Assembly (NCBI GenBank): GCA_022361155.1
Contig: JAKSBK010000581.1
Span: 1-37,108, forward strand
DNA: 37,108 bases
DNA from: Pseudomonadota bacterium
GTDB lineage: Bacteria; Myxococcota_A; Polyangia; Polyangiales; JAKSBK01
Reading direction: 5' to 3'
Below are positions 9,906 through 18,490 of this stretch, piece after piece (positions within the stretch are counted from its first letter, which is position 1; every line of letters begins with the position of its first letter). The notes under the pieces are model-generated. The model was given only the letters and a program-made list of their open reading frames with translations. It was not told the origin of the DNA and searched no databases. A program made the translations under genes and the position numbers.

Positions 9906-10733
9906 ATGAAACCGGATACGCCCGATACGCTGACATGTGTTGGCCACACGCCTCGCCGTTACGTGTCGGCGGCCGCGCTGCTGCTTGCGTTTTCCAGTGC
10001 GGCCGCCGGCGGCTGTGCGTACCCGCGGCGCACGACCCGCGTCCAGCCCGCCGTAGGTACCATCAAAGCGGCGGACCGGCCCGACAACCTTTGGGAGCTG
10101 CGGCTCGAGAGCGCCGATGTCCCGCCTCGCAAGGCATCGGGGCACCGCTGGGACGATGACGGCAGCAAGCCCGACCCCTTTTTTCGCCTGCAGATCGACG
10201 GTCGCGAAGTGTGGCGAAGCCCAACGCGGCCCGACACGCTGCAGCCGGCATGGCGTTCGCCCCTGCCACGCAACATCCACATCACACGCCGATCGCGTTT
10301 GCAGCTCGAGCTCTGGGACGATGACGGCCCCTCGGCGGATCCCATCGGTGTCATGCAGCGGCGGGGTCTGCCGGCGTCGATGGTGATTGGCGCGAGCACG
10401 CGTTTGTCCTTTCGCAGCATGGCGGTGGTGACGCTTTCGCTGCACCGGGCCAAGGCGCACCGCGGCATCGGCATCCGGTTGTTCGAGGTCCATAGCGACG
10501 AGCTGAGGGTGCTCGAGGTCGAGCCCTACTCGCCGGCGGCGCGTGCAGGCATCAAGATCGACGACCGCATCGTGGCCATCGGCGAGCAGGCCGTTGCCGA
10601 GCTAGGCGAGCAGGCAGCGGTCGGCCAGCTATCCCTTGCCGCAGACAAACAGGCCGCGCTGAGCGTCGTGGGAGCCGACGGACGCACGCGCAAGGTCAAC
10701 CTGGACTCGGGCTATCTGTGGCTCACGATGTGA
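9906..10733 (+). CDS. Lipoprotein with C2-like and PDZ-like domains
   Basis: A 275-residue predicted lipoprotein. A signal peptide with hydrophobic core YVSAAALLLAFSSAAAGGC ends at a lipobox cysteine. A middle beta-rich stretch (DPFFRLQIDG, then LQLELWDDDGPSADPIG) looks like a C2-type fold. The C-terminus (VLEVEPYSPAARAGIKIDDRIVAI) is a PDZ domain that binds peptide ends. A TTG at 9894 could add four residues. The 15-bp repeat array lies directly upstream. There is no clear operon partner, and the next genes are convergent. Function beyond envelope location and probable protein binding is not evident. Confidence 0.72.
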   Translation: MKPDTPDTLTCVGHTPRRYVSAAALLLAFSSAAAGGCAYPRRTTRVQPAVGTIKAADRPDNLWELRLESADVPPRKASGHRWDDDGSKPDPFFRLQIDGREVWRSPTRPDTLQPAWRSPLPRNIHITRRSRLQLELWDDDGPSADPIGVMQRRGLPASMVIGASTRLSFRSMAVVTLSLHRAKAHRGIGIRLFEVHSDELRVLEVEPYSPAARAGIKIDDRIVAIGEQAVAELGEQAAVGQLSLAADKQAALSVVGADGRTRKVNLDSGYLWLTM

Positions 10734-10735
10734 GG

Positions 10736-11385
10736 TCAGCGCTCCCACGTCAAGACGGCGACACCACGGACGGTGAAGAGGTTGACGGTATTGGCGCACG
10801 ACGCCGTCTTCAGGCCCTCGTCGAAGCCAAGCTCGACTTCTGTCGGCGAGCCGCGAGGCTTCGACGTGATGGCTACGACGGTGGCGGTGCCCAGCGTGTC
10901 CTTGGCACAACCTTGCTGGTGCTCCTGTAGCGAGGTCCGTCCCCATGTGCAGCTTGCTCCTGCTACCTGCGAAATACGACAGGTACAGGCGTGGGGCTGT
11001 CGGTCCTGGTGCCATCGCCGAGCTGGCCGTGGCGGCTGTTACCCCAGCAGCGTGCGGAGCCGTCTGCGAGCCACGCGCACGTGTGGGCCCCGCCGGCGAC
11101 GATGCCACCCTCGGGGCTCATATGCGTCACCCCGCCCGGGCCGACTCCGCTTGCTGAACCGGCATCATCGCAGCCGGCGTCGATCTTGTTCGGCACCACA
11201 AGCGAGCCATCGCGGGCGCCGTGGCAGCCAGGCACGCAAAGCAGCACAAGGAGCGTACCGACGGCGCGAGCCGAGCTCGTGGGCGCTCGCCTCGTGAGCG
11301 CTGCCAGCAACAAAGCTGGTACCGCTTGCCAGGGAGCGTTGCCGCCGGAAAAAGAAACGCCACAACGTTGGGACTTGGTTCTCAT
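10736..11385 (-). pseudogene. RCC1-like repeat lipoprotein, frameshifted
   Basis: The first part (11385 down to 10963) encodes a long basic N-terminus, a hydrophobic segment with lipobox VPGC, a low-complexity linker and one RCC1/BNR-type repeat (GGAHTCAWLADGSARCWG, then GQLGDGT). The frame then stops just after TPVPVVF. A second frame carries on without its own start codon from about 10975 to a TGA at 10736-10738, with coherent sequence (QVAGASCTWG, TVVAITSKPRG, LFTVRGVAVLTWER). Adding one T to the TTT run near 10970 would join them into one protein of about 215 residues. This is either a real frameshift or a homopolymer sequencing error. The ATG overlaps the peroxidase stop (ATGA), so the genes are coupled. 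Confidence 0.6.
11297..11334. repeat. Solo end of the 186-bp repeat plus signal-coding flank
   Basis: GTACCGCTTGCCAGGG at 11319-11334 is identical to the terminal inverted repeat of the 186-bp element. The match continues beyond the element end: 11297-11334 aligns with 12676-12713 at about 33 of 38 positions. On the minus strand it encodes APWQAVPALLLAAL in the N-terminus of the RCC1-like lipoprotein, next to NPWQAVLVLLPAAL in the peroxidase. The other end of the element is not seen here. Confidence 0.7.
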
Positions 11386-12911
11386 GGTGCCGAGGTGTCG
11401 GCTGTCAGCTCGGCGGGAAGGTCGGCACCAGTGAGTGTCTCCAGGAACGCCTTCAAGTCGGCCTTTTCGCCTGATTCGAGATTCAGCGGCACGATCACCG
11501 CATCTTTGACGCCCGCGAAGCCGGTGTCGTCGCCCCCGCGGTCGTAGAAATCAATGACGTCCTCGAGCGTGGCGAGCTGGCCCGCGTGCATGTATGGGGC
11601 GGTCAGTGCGATCTGGCGAAGGCCCTTGGTGCGGAATCTGCCCCGCTCCACCGCGAGCGGATCGGCGGCTAGACCGGCCAACTTCGTGTCCCCAAAGGTA
11701 GCGTCATCACTGAAGTCGCCCCTCGTGTTGAAGATATCACCCAGCAGGCCCTTCAGGTCTCCGAATCTTCCGAGGTCTTCCGCGGGCACGTTCATGCCAC
11801 TTTGGGCGATCCCCAGGTTGTGGAACGTGTCGTCCGAGAAGTGCGCGTTGTCGTGGCATCGATTGCAGTTGGCTTTGCCGACGAAGAGCTTGAGTCCGCG
11901 CTTGGCTGCCGAGCTGATAGCCGCGTCGTTGCCGGCAACAAACCTGTCAAAGGGAGCATCCCGCGCCACGAGCAAACGCATGTATGCGGACAGAGCCTTG
12001 CCCACATTGGCAACGACCCGGTTGACGTGGGCCTGATCCGCGGCGCTCATCCTCTCCCATGGGCCGTCGGGATCGGTGGCGACCTTCTTGGGTTTGCCCA
12101 TCGCTGGAAAACGCGTGGAGCCGGAGCCAAGCGCGGGGTCCAGAGGGGTGCCGGTAAAGACACTGTTGTAGTCGTCCCTGTACTTATCAAACACCACGTG
12201 GGCTACGCGCAGGCGCGTAGAATTGAAGATCACACCCGCTTCGAATACTGCGCGGGGCAACGACCATTGCGCATCGAATCGCCCAGCCCAGTTGGTCCAT
12301 TTGTAGAACGCGGAGTTGACCACCGGCGGAGAGTTGCGCCGGTGGTAGCCCGTGCCCAAGGAGACATTGTTGGGAAGGCTACGCTGGTCGTCGAATGCCG
12401 GTCCATCGTGGCAACTTCGGCATGCGATCTTGCCTTCTTCGCCTTCCGCTCCAAGACTGCTGGCGACCTTGATGGGACCGGCCCAGGACTTCTCGAAGAA
12501 GAAGCGTTGCCCCAACCTTGCCGCCGCTGCAGCGTCTGCGTGCTTGTTGCTCGGGTCTACCGGCACGGCGGGCAGCGGCGAGAGCCTCGAGTACGCTGTT
12601 ATCTCCTCCGGAGTGAATACGGGGTCCCCGCACACGGCGTCGCCGGCTTCAGAGCCCCCGCAACCCGCAAAGCTGAGCGCTGCCGGCAACAGGACTAGTA
12701 CCGCTTGCCAGGGATTATGCTGGATTCCCGCCGGCTCTGACGGCCGCCGGCGGTGTTGCACCTCCTCGAATATGCGCTGCACCGCATCGAAATCAACCGC
12801 AGTCTTCGTCGGTGCGCCTTGCCAGCGACCGACAGCCCTCGACGCCAATCGATCACAACCCCTGGCAAGCGGTACTAGTAGCAATTCCTTTGGTAATTCC
12901 TTGTCGAGCAT
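11382..12911 (-). CDS. Di-haem cytochrome c peroxidase/MauG-like lipoprotein
   Basis: Periplasmic di-haem protein of the CcpA/MauG superfamily. Two haem c sites are visible, CRSCH (near 220) and CNRCH (near 370), with conserved LGQRFFFEKSW, SPPVVNSAFY, the MSAADQAHVNRVV region and APYMHAGQLATLEDVIDFYD. Expected role is peroxide reduction or another two-electron oxidation. The lipobox LSFAGC directly follows a segment whose coding DNA is the end of the 186-bp repeat (12694-12879), so the original start has been replaced. The open frame passes right through the repeat. ATG at 12911 is taken as the nearest upstream start; ATG at 13079 is also possible. The stop overlaps the start of the RCC1-like gene. 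Confidence 0.82.
   Translation of the reverse strand: MLDKELPKELLLVPLARGCDRLASRAVGRWQGAPTKTAVDFDAVQRIFEEVQHRRRPSEPAGIQHNPWQAVLVLLPAALSFAGCGGSEAGDAVCGDPVFTPEEITAYSRLSPLPAVPVDPSNKHADAAAAARLGQRFFFEKSWAGPIKVASSLGAEGEEGKIACRSCHDGPAFDDQRSLPNNVSLGTGYHRRNSPPVVNSAFYKWTNWAGRFDAQWSLPRAVFEAGVIFNSTRLRVAHVVFDKYRDDYNSVFTGTPLDPALGSGSTRFPAMGKPKKVATDPDGPWERMSAADQAHVNRVVANVGKALSAYMRLLVARDAPFDRFVAGNDAAISSAAKRGLKLFVGKANCNRCHDNAHFSDDTFHNLGIAQSGMNVPAEDLGRFGDLKGLLGDIFNTRGDFSDDATFGDTKLAGLAADPLAVERGRFRTKGLRQIALTAPYMHAGQLATLEDVIDFYDRGGDDTGFAGVKDAVIVPLNLESGEKADLKAFLETLTGADLPAELTADTSAP
12694..12879. mobile_element. 186-bp MITE-like repeat, copy 1
   Basis: Perfect 20-bp inverted ends: ACTAGTACCGCTTGCCAGGG (12694-12713) and its reverse complement (12860-12879). 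A copy in the opposite orientation at 32711-32896 has the same length and differs at 7 positions. It has no transposase. The minus-strand frame that enters the peroxidase is open through the whole element (motifs GRWQGAPT, RIFEEVQH, PSEPAG, NPWQAV). A second frame shows SLARRTDE, the core also found in the 161-bp repeat. No clear flanking duplication is visible. Confidence 0.9.
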
Positions 12912-13138
12912 TCTTTGCCGCCCTTCCAGACGCCAGGTATCTGAAACACGCCATCCCGAGTGCGAGCATTCGCCGCTCGAGCGTTTGTTGTCGTCTGTTT
13001 CGGTTACGCGTGCCGGGACCAGAAGTTCCGCCGAGATACGAGCGAAGCACCTGCTTCCAGAGTCGGCGAGCGTGGCCACAAGGCGGCGGACCGAAGTCGA
13101 GATCAGCCGAGTGGGAGCGAATCAGCGGCGATGCCAAC

Positions 13139-13807
13139 TCAAGGGCGCCGGGACCTCAGGTCAAGGAACCGTGCGCCCAGGAGCAACCCGAAAGCCCCCA
13201 AGAGGAGCATTGGGAGGATGTGGCCGTACGCAACGTGCCGCGGATGCCCTACGGGGCACCACAGGTCGACCAGCATTGCAGCCGCTGCGCCGGCCGCGAC
13301 TCCTAGCGCAGCGCCCAGTATTCTCGGGTGAACGGGGTCCGAACCGCGCTTGGCATAGACCCACGCTACCAGAGCAATCGTGCCCATGGTGAAGGAGATC
13401 GCGAGGCACTTATTGCCGAACCTGTCAGGCCAGTCGGCGAGTCCCGAGTCAAACAACGAGGTGTAGAGGGTCTTCCACACGAAAACGGCCGCTGGCGTCG
13501 CCAAGGCCACGCACAGCAGTAGCCCCGCCGGGCGCCCCAAGCTCGACCGCCCGCGAGCAGCTGCAAGCCATGCCGCGGGCGCTGCGAGCGCTGCGGTACC
13601 TAGCGCGGTCCCGACCAGAAGAGACAGAGGCCGGGGCGCTCCCCACTCGCGAATACCTCCGACGAGGAGGAACTCCGCAACCATCAGGCCGACCGCCATC
13701 AGGGCGAGACACCAGTTCGTGCGCCGGACGTCCCGGCGCACGCTCGATGGCTCCGCAGCCACTTTGCGCAGCACAGCCTCACGCAGGTCTTGGCTTGGCA
13801 CTTCCAT
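13139..13807 (-). CDS. NrsF/DUF1109-like membrane anti-sigma factor
   Basis: A 222-residue protein with about six hydrophobic helices after a short N-terminal cytoplasmic segment. The C-terminal signature CPVGHPRHVAYGHILPM and further cysteines (TNWC, LLLCVA, GNKCLA) fit the DUF1109 family. Its member NrsF holds the ECF factor sigma-F at the membrane in Caulobacter and responds to metals and oxidants through cysteines. The gene lies 13 bp behind an ECF sigma factor gene in the same direction, the expected arrangement for a sigma/anti-sigma pair. The 260 bp between it and the 186-bp repeat (12880-13138) hold no gene I can support. Confidence 0.82.
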   Translation of the reverse strand: MEVPSQDLREAVLRKVAAEPSSVRRDVRRTNWCLALMAVGLMVAEFLLVGGIREWGAPRPLSLLVGTALGTAALAAPAAWLAAARGRSSLGRPAGLLLCVALATPAAVFVWKTLYTSLFDSGLADWPDRFGNKCLAISFTMGTIALVAWVYAKRGSDPVHPRILGAALGVAAGAAAAMLVDLWCPVGHPRHVAYGHILPMLLLGAFGLLLGARFLDLRSRRP

Positions 13808-13820
13808 ACAAGTCTTCCCT

Positions 13821-14390
13821 TCAATCCCTCCCAGCTCGTCCGCGGAGCGCTACCCGAATCGCAGCGTACGCCCTATGGGTGAGCGCCTTGACCGACGGGA
13901 CCGTGGTTCCCATGACCTCGGCGGTCTGGGCTAGGGACAGGCCGTCCAGCTTCACGAATTCAAAGGCAAGGCGTTGCGCGCGGGGCAGGTCCGCCAGGAT
14001 ACCGTCGAGGGCGGCGCTCGATTGTTTCAATTCCATGAGGGTGTCTGCCAGCTCCTGCACCTCGAGGACGGGTTCCAACTCCTCGCGCAAGAGGCGACGC
14101 CGGCCAGAGCATCGCAGATGGTCCATCCACAGCCGAAGCGCGATCGCTATGGCCCACGTGCTGGCGGAGGCGCCGCGCCTGAATTGGCCGCGCGCACGGT
14201 GCATACGGATGAACGTTTCCTGCACGAGGTCTTCCGCAACCGATGTATCCGTCAGCCTGCGCCTCAACACGCCGTACAGGACCGGAGACAGCTGGTCATA
14301 GACGATCTCGAAGGCTGCGTCGTCCCCGTCGGCATACCGGTCCATGGCCGCGCTGGCAGCATCGGGGGCGATGGTAGAGGGTCGCAGCAT
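13821..14390 (-). CDS. ECF RNA polymerase sigma factor (sigma-F-like)
   Basis: A 189-residue group IV sigma-70 factor. Region 2 covers about 17-90 (GDDAAFEIVYDQL, SVAEDLVQETFIRMHRARGQF). Region 4 covers about 125-180 (LADLPRAQRLAFEFVKLDGLSLAQTAEVMGT with helix-turn-helix). It is followed after 13 bp by the NrsF-like gene. The first ATG is used; ATG at 14345 (MDRYADGD) would remove 15 residues and is also reasonable. A GGAAC motif lies just before the start, too close to be a full ECF promoter. The peroxidase and RCC1-like genes downstream on the same strand are possible targets of this pair; that is inference. Nothing codes convincingly between 14391 and 14675. Confidence 0.9.
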   Translation of the reverse strand: MLRPSTIAPDAASAAMDRYADGDDAAFEIVYDQLSPVLYGVLRRRLTDTSVAEDLVQETFIRMHRARGQFRRGASASTWAIAIALRLWMDHLRCSGRRRLLREELEPVLEVQELADTLMELKQSSAALDGILADLPRAQRLAFEFVKLDGLSLAQTAEVMGTTVPSVKALTHRAYAAIRVALRGRAGRD

Positions 14391-14675
14391 CTTCGTCTAT
14401 TGTTCCGGAGCGGCTGACTGACTATCGGTGAATACGTTCATCATGACGAGGAGTTCCGGTCAGATTCCCGCACCCGAGGTCCGCCTCCGATCCGAGCAGC
14501 ACCCGACGGGACCTTCGCAGTCGCACGCAGCGCTGCAAGTCCAGCGTTTGGGTTCGTGTCGTCCAGCGGTGTTGCGCCGCCTTCGAATACAGAGAGTATT
14601 CGCGCGAGAGCGCGCCTTGCTGGCCGGGCGCCTCGAAGCCGGCCTGGCAATGCTATTTTGATCCGACGCCTTGGC

Positions 14676-16784
14676 TCATATTTCGGCGAGCAGGACCATT
14701 TCCTCGGCAATGCGGTCCACCGACGGCACTACCGCATCCATCAGCTCCACGTTGTACGGAATGGGCACATCCGGCGCAGCCACCCGCTGCACGGGAGCGT
14801 CGAGATCGAAGAACGCCTCCTTGGCGAGCACGGCAGCCACCTCGGCGCCGAAACCGGCGGTCAGCATATCTTCGTGCACGATCAAGCAGCGGCCCGTCCT
14901 GCGGACCGACTCGAGCACCCGGTCCTTGTCCCAGGGAACCAGCGTGCGCAGATCCAGTACCTCGGCGTCGACACCGGACTGCTCGGCTGCTCGCTGGCAG
15001 CGCTCTACCAGCGCACCCCAGGTGACCACGCTCAGCTGCGTTCCGGGCCGTGCCACGCACAGCTTCCCCAGCGGCAGGACGTAGTGGTCACCCGGATAGG
15101 GCCGCCGCGCGCTCGGGGCGTCCAGCAGGTTGCGGTACTCGAAGAACACGCTCGGGTTATCGCTGCGCATGGCCGCGCGCAAGAGGCCGACCGCGTCCTC
15201 GGCGTTGGAAGGGCAGATCACCTGCCAGCCGACCGCGTGGGCAAAGATCACCTCGCTCGTGACGCTGTGCCAGGGATCACCGCACTTGAAGAAGCCGCCG
15301 GGCAAGCGCACCACGATCGGCGCGGCAAAGCGGTTGTAGGTGCGCCAGCGAATCGTCCCGCAGTTGTTGAGCTGTTCGGTGGCGGGATCGGCGTACTTTC
15401 GGAACTGGATCTCGGCCACCGGCAATAGCCCAGCTGCAGCCATGCCCACAGCGCGGCCGACGATGCCCTCTTCCGAGAGGCTGGTGTCGAACACGCGCGC
15501 CTCGCCGAAGCGTTCGTGCAGTCCCGTGGTGGCGGCGTGCACCCCACCCTTGGGGCCAACGTCCTCTCCAAACACGAGGCACTTGGGATTGGTCGCGAGC
15601 TCGACTTCCAGCGTGCGCCGAATCGCGGCCACCATGTTGATGCGACGCGGCTCCGGCTCGGGCAGCGCGCTGGACGCCGGAAAGCGATGACCCTCGGGCG
15701 CGAGCCCGCCCTGCAGGGCCACATCGGGGGAGCCATCGGGCCGGCGCTCGCGAAAGACGTAACGCCGGATGCTCCCGGGGTCGGGCTTGGGGCGTGCGCT
15801 GACCCGCTTCAGCGCCTCCGCTACTTCCCCCGCGGCGCTCTGCTCCTGCGCCTGCCACTCGCTCTCGGAAAGCAGCGCCGGCACCAGGTAGTCATGGAGC
15901 CTGTTCAAGGGGTCGGACGCCCGCTCTCGCTGCAGCTCCTCGGGCGACTTGTAGGCCTGCGTGTCTTGACCCGAGTGCCCGCTCAGACGAGGCACCGTCA
16001 GACGGATCAGGGCCGGTCCCCGCTCCTGTCGCACCGCGGTCACGGCGGCATGGAGCTTGGCTGCCGCTTCGGCAGGATCGCTGCCGCTGCCGTCGAAGAT
16101 CTGCAGGCTGGCGAACGACTGCAGATTCTCGGCGATGTTGCCCCCGGGGGTCTGCTTGTCGGCGGGCACGGAAATCGCGTAACGGTTGTCCTCGATGTAG
16201 AAGAGCAAGGGCAGGCGCAGGGTCGTCGCCATGGTGAGCGCCGACCAGAAGCCGTTGGTCGCTACGGCTCCCTCGCCGCCCAGGACCGCGGCCATCGCGC
16301 CCGCATAGGCCGGCTCACCAAGCTGCTTGCGACGGTACACGAGCGCCTGGGCCCAGCCGGCGGCAGGCGTGAACTGCGACCCGACGTCACCGGACATGGG
16401 CAAGACCGTGGCCTTGGCGCCTTGGAGCCGGCCAGGCAGGTTGCACACGACTCCGATGTCCCTGCCGTTGCTGAACCCGCCGGAGAAAGCCATGGGGCCC
16501 GCCAGCGCATCGTCGAGCGACAGACCCAGCGTCAGCAGCAGGGGCCGCGAGCGATAATAGGCGCTGGCGGCATCGTGCGGGTGGCTGAGCAGGCTGCCCA
16601 AGAGCACCTGCGCCAGATCGTGGCCGCGCGCGGTGAACTGATACAGTACGCGCTTGCCGGGGTAGAGCTCGGTCTCTTCGACGTGATCGAGGGCTCTCGA
16701 GCGGAGCACGAAGCGGGTGACCGCCCTCCAGTCGAAGTTCGGATCAAGCTCTGCGCCGAGCTCGTCTGCGGACACGGCTTCCAC
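14676..16784 (-). CDS. Fused E1 alpha/beta of a branched-chain 2-oxoacid dehydrogenase
   Basis: A 702-residue thiamine diphosphate enzyme. The N-terminal half is E1 alpha-like: YYRSRP, MSGDVGSQFTPAAGWAQA, and the ThDP motif GGEGAVATNGFWSALTMA running to IEDNRYAIS. The C-terminal half from about residue 385 is E1 beta-like: FGEDVGPKGGVHAAT, FDTSLSEEGIVGRAVGMA, VVRLPGGFFKCGDPWHS, and a transketolase C-terminal domain with IVHEDMLTAGFGAE. The closest function is decarboxylation of branched-chain 2-oxoacids, feeding E2 acyl transfer; substrate is inferred from the family. No E2 or E3 gene is in the window. Start is GTG at 16784 with a weak ribosome site. A tandem repeat array lies just upstream. 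Confidence 0.9.
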   Translation of the reverse strand: MEAVSADELGAELDPNFDWRAVTRFVLRSRALDHVEETELYPGKRVLYQFTARGHDLAQVLLGSLLSHPHDAASAYYRSRPLLLTLGLSLDDALAGPMAFSGGFSNGRDIGVVCNLPGRLQGAKATVLPMSGDVGSQFTPAAGWAQALVYRRKQLGEPAYAGAMAAVLGGEGAVATNGFWSALTMATTLRLPLLFYIEDNRYAISVPADKQTPGGNIAENLQSFASLQIFDGSGSDPAEAAAKLHAAVTAVRQERGPALIRLTVPRLSGHSGQDTQAYKSPEELQRERASDPLNRLHDYLVPALLSESEWQAQEQSAAGEVAEALKRVSARPKPDPGSIRRYVFRERRPDGSPDVALQGGLAPEGHRFPASSALPEPEPRRINMVAAIRRTLEVELATNPKCLVFGEDVGPKGGVHAATTGLHERFGEARVFDTSLSEEGIVGRAVGMAAAGLLPVAEIQFRKYADPATEQLNNCGTIRWRTYNRFAAPIVVRLPGGFFKCGDPWHSVTSEVIFAHAVGWQVICPSNAEDAVGLLRAAMRSDNPSVFFEYRNLLDAPSARRPYPGDHYVLPLGKLCVARPGTQLSVVTWGALVERCQRAAEQSGVDAEVLDLRTLVPWDKDRVLESVRRTGRCLIVHEDMLTAGFGAEVAAVLAKEAFFDLDAPVQRVAAPDVPIPYNVELMDAVVPSVDRIAEEMVLLAEI

Positions 16785-16803
16785 CGCCAGCTACCCGCTC
16801 TCC

Positions 16804-16887
16804 GTCAACACAGCGGCTCGAGTCAACACAGCGGCTCGAGTCAACACAGCGGTTTGGGTCAACACAGCGGTTTGGGTCAACACAGCC
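16804..16887. repeat. 18-bp tandem repeat array
   Basis: Two copies of GTCAACACAGCGGCTCGA (16804-16839), two of GTCAACACAGCGGTTTGG (16840-16875) and a partial unit to 16887. It starts 20 bp before the GTG of the E1 gene, between two divergent genes. The core TCAACACAGCGGC matches the core of the array at 1-102. Confidence 0.92.
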
Positions 16888-17190
16888 TCCGGCCACTCAG
16901 GCCACGATCCCCAACCAAAGGGCCCTAACCATTGTACCACTTGCGGCGAGCGGGTGGTCCGTGCCAATCCAGCATGCGGCTGGCGCGGGCTCGGTCGGCC
17001 CCGGTCGCGGTAGCTCGGGCGCGCGGCGCAGTCGTGGCATGCCGTTTGGCCCGCGCTGCGTGTGCCAGCCCGGTGTGTGATCCTGTGTGCGTGATCCGGC
17101 GTGCGTGACCCGAGCTGCGCGAGGCGGCGCTCAGGAGCCCCCGCGCTCGACCGCGTTCGGGCGCCCCGACAATCTGCTAGCATATTGCAC
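16888..17190. other. Intergenic region between E1 and paaA
   Basis: Divergent intergenic space that should hold the paaA promoter. Three imperfect direct repeats of about 14 bp (GTGTGTGATCCT, GTGTGCGTGATCCG, GCGTGCGTGACCCG) lie at about 17072-17112. I see no gene and no convincing sigma-70 pair. Confidence 0.35.
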
Positions 17191-18189
17191 ATGAGCGACA
17201 TGCCTGCGACCGAGCCGTCCGAAAAAGAGCGCGCGTTTCAGGCCCGTATCGATGCCGGTTTGAAGGTCGAGCCCAAGGACTGGATGCCTGATGCCTACCG
17301 CAAGCAGCTGATCCGGATGATGTCGCAGCACGCGCATTCCGAGTACGTGGGCATGCTGCCAGAAGGCAACTGGATTACCCGGGCTCCATCGCTGCGTCGC
17401 AAGCTTGCCCTGCTGGCCAAGGTCCAGGACGAAGCCGGACACGGCTTGTATCTGTACAGCGCAACCGAAACGCTGGGGGTCGGCCGGAAGGAGCTGCTGG
17501 AAGCGCTCTTGAGCGGCCGAGCCAAATACTCGAATATCTTCAACTATCCGAGCCTGAGCTGGGCGGATATCGGCATGATTGGCTGGCTTGTGGACGGGGC
17601 GGCGATCATCAACCAGACCATGCTCGCGCGCTGCTCCTACGGCCCGTACGCGCGTGCCATGGTCCGTATCTGCAAGGAAGAGAGCTTCCACCACAAACAA
17701 GGGTTCGAGATCGTGGCGAAGATGGCCAAGGGCTCGCCCAAGCAGAAACACATGGCGCAGGATGCGCTCAACCGCTGGTGGTGGCCGTCGCTCATGATGT
17801 TCGGCCCTTCCGACAAGGACTCGCCCCACAGCGCCGTCTTGCTCAAGTGGCGCGTCAAGCGCCGCTCGAACGACGAGCTGCGGCAACGCTTCGTTGACAC
17901 GCGTGCGGTTCAAGCACGTCTGGTCGGCCTTCGGATCCCGGATCCGGACCTGCGCTACGATCCGAAGACCGGCCATTGGCACTACGGTCCGATCGACTGG
18001 GACGAGTTCTTCCGCGTGATCAAGGGCGGGGGACCCTGCAACCGGGATCGGCTGCGGGCTCGCCGCAAGGCGCACGAGCAAGGGGCTTGGGTACGGCAGG
18101 CCGCCGCTGCGTATGCCCGGAAGCGAGCGCCCCAGCAGGAAGCCGGCAGCACAAGGAAAACAGGCAACGATGTCGACCAACGACGGTGA
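17191..18189 (+). CDS. paaA: Phenylacetyl-CoA epoxidase subunit PaaA
   Basis: Catalytic subunit of the multicomponent monooxygenase that epoxidises the ring of phenylacetyl-CoA with oxygen, the key step of aerobic hybrid phenylacetate breakdown. The 332-residue ferritin-like protein keeps the di-iron ligand motifs: E51 in HSEYVG, QDEAGHG (E81, H84), and [11 protein letters not shown] (E163/E164, H167). The conserved N-terminus [19 protein letters not shown] supports ATG at 17191 rather than the longer frame from 17101. The ribosome site is weak. It overlaps paaB by 20 bp and leads the operon paaABCD. Confidence 0.96.
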   Translation: MSDMPATEPSEKERAFQARIDAGLKVEPKDWMPDAYRKQLIRMMSQHAHSEYVGMLPEGNWITRAPSLRRKLALLAKVQDEAGHGLYLYSATETLGVGRKELLEALLSGRAKYSNIFNYPSLSWADIGMIGWLVDGAAIINQTMLARCSYGPYARAMVRICKEESFHHKQGFEIVAKMAKGSPKQKHMAQDALNRWWWPSLMMFGPSDKDSPHSAVLLKWRVKRRSNDELRQRFVDTRAVQARLVGLRIPDPDLRYDPKTGHWHYGPIDWDEFFRVIKGGGPCNRDRLRARRKAHEQGAWVRQAAAAYARKRAPQQEAGSTRKTGNDVDQRR

Positions 18190-18490
18190 CCGGCCCTCGA
18201 GCTGGCACTCCGATCAATGGCCCTTGTGGGAAGTCTTCGTGCAGCCAGCCACCGGCAAACCCCACGAGCATGCTGGCAGCGTTCACGCACCAGACGCCGA
18301 GCTTGCGCTTCAAAACGCGCGCGATGTCTACACCCGCCGCAGCGAGGGAACCAACCTCTGGGTCGTTCCGTCCGAAGCGATCGTGGCGAGCCTGGCCGAG
18401 GACGCGGAGGCCTTCTTCGATCCTGCCGATGACAAGATCTACCGCCATCCCCAGTTCTACAAGGTACCACGGGGGACCAGGGACCTATGA
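18170..18490 (+). CDS. paaB: Phenylacetyl-CoA epoxidase subunit PaaB
   Basis: Small structural subunit of the phenylacetyl-CoA epoxidase, 106 residues, the normal size. Conserved features are WPLWEVFVQ at the N-terminus, [26 protein letters not shown], and [13 protein letters not shown] at 18170 lies inside the end of paaA (20-bp overlap), and the stop overlaps the paaC start (ATGA), so synthesis of the subunits is coupled. Confidence 0.95.
   Translation: MSTNDGDRPSSWHSDQWPLWEVFVQPATGKPHEHAGSVHAPDAELALQNARDVYTRRSEGTNLWVVPSEAIVASLAEDAEAFFDPADDKIYRHPQFYKVPRGTRDL

Noticed and set aside
14428-14661. 77-codon plus-strand frame and 89-codon minus-strand frame between the ECF and E1 genes
   Set aside because: Neither has a ribosome site, codon bias or family resemblance.
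15516-16928. 470-codon plus-strand open frame opposite the E1 gene, entering the tandem array
   Set aside because: The minus strand encodes a full E1 protein, and the end of the plus frame is only repeat translation.
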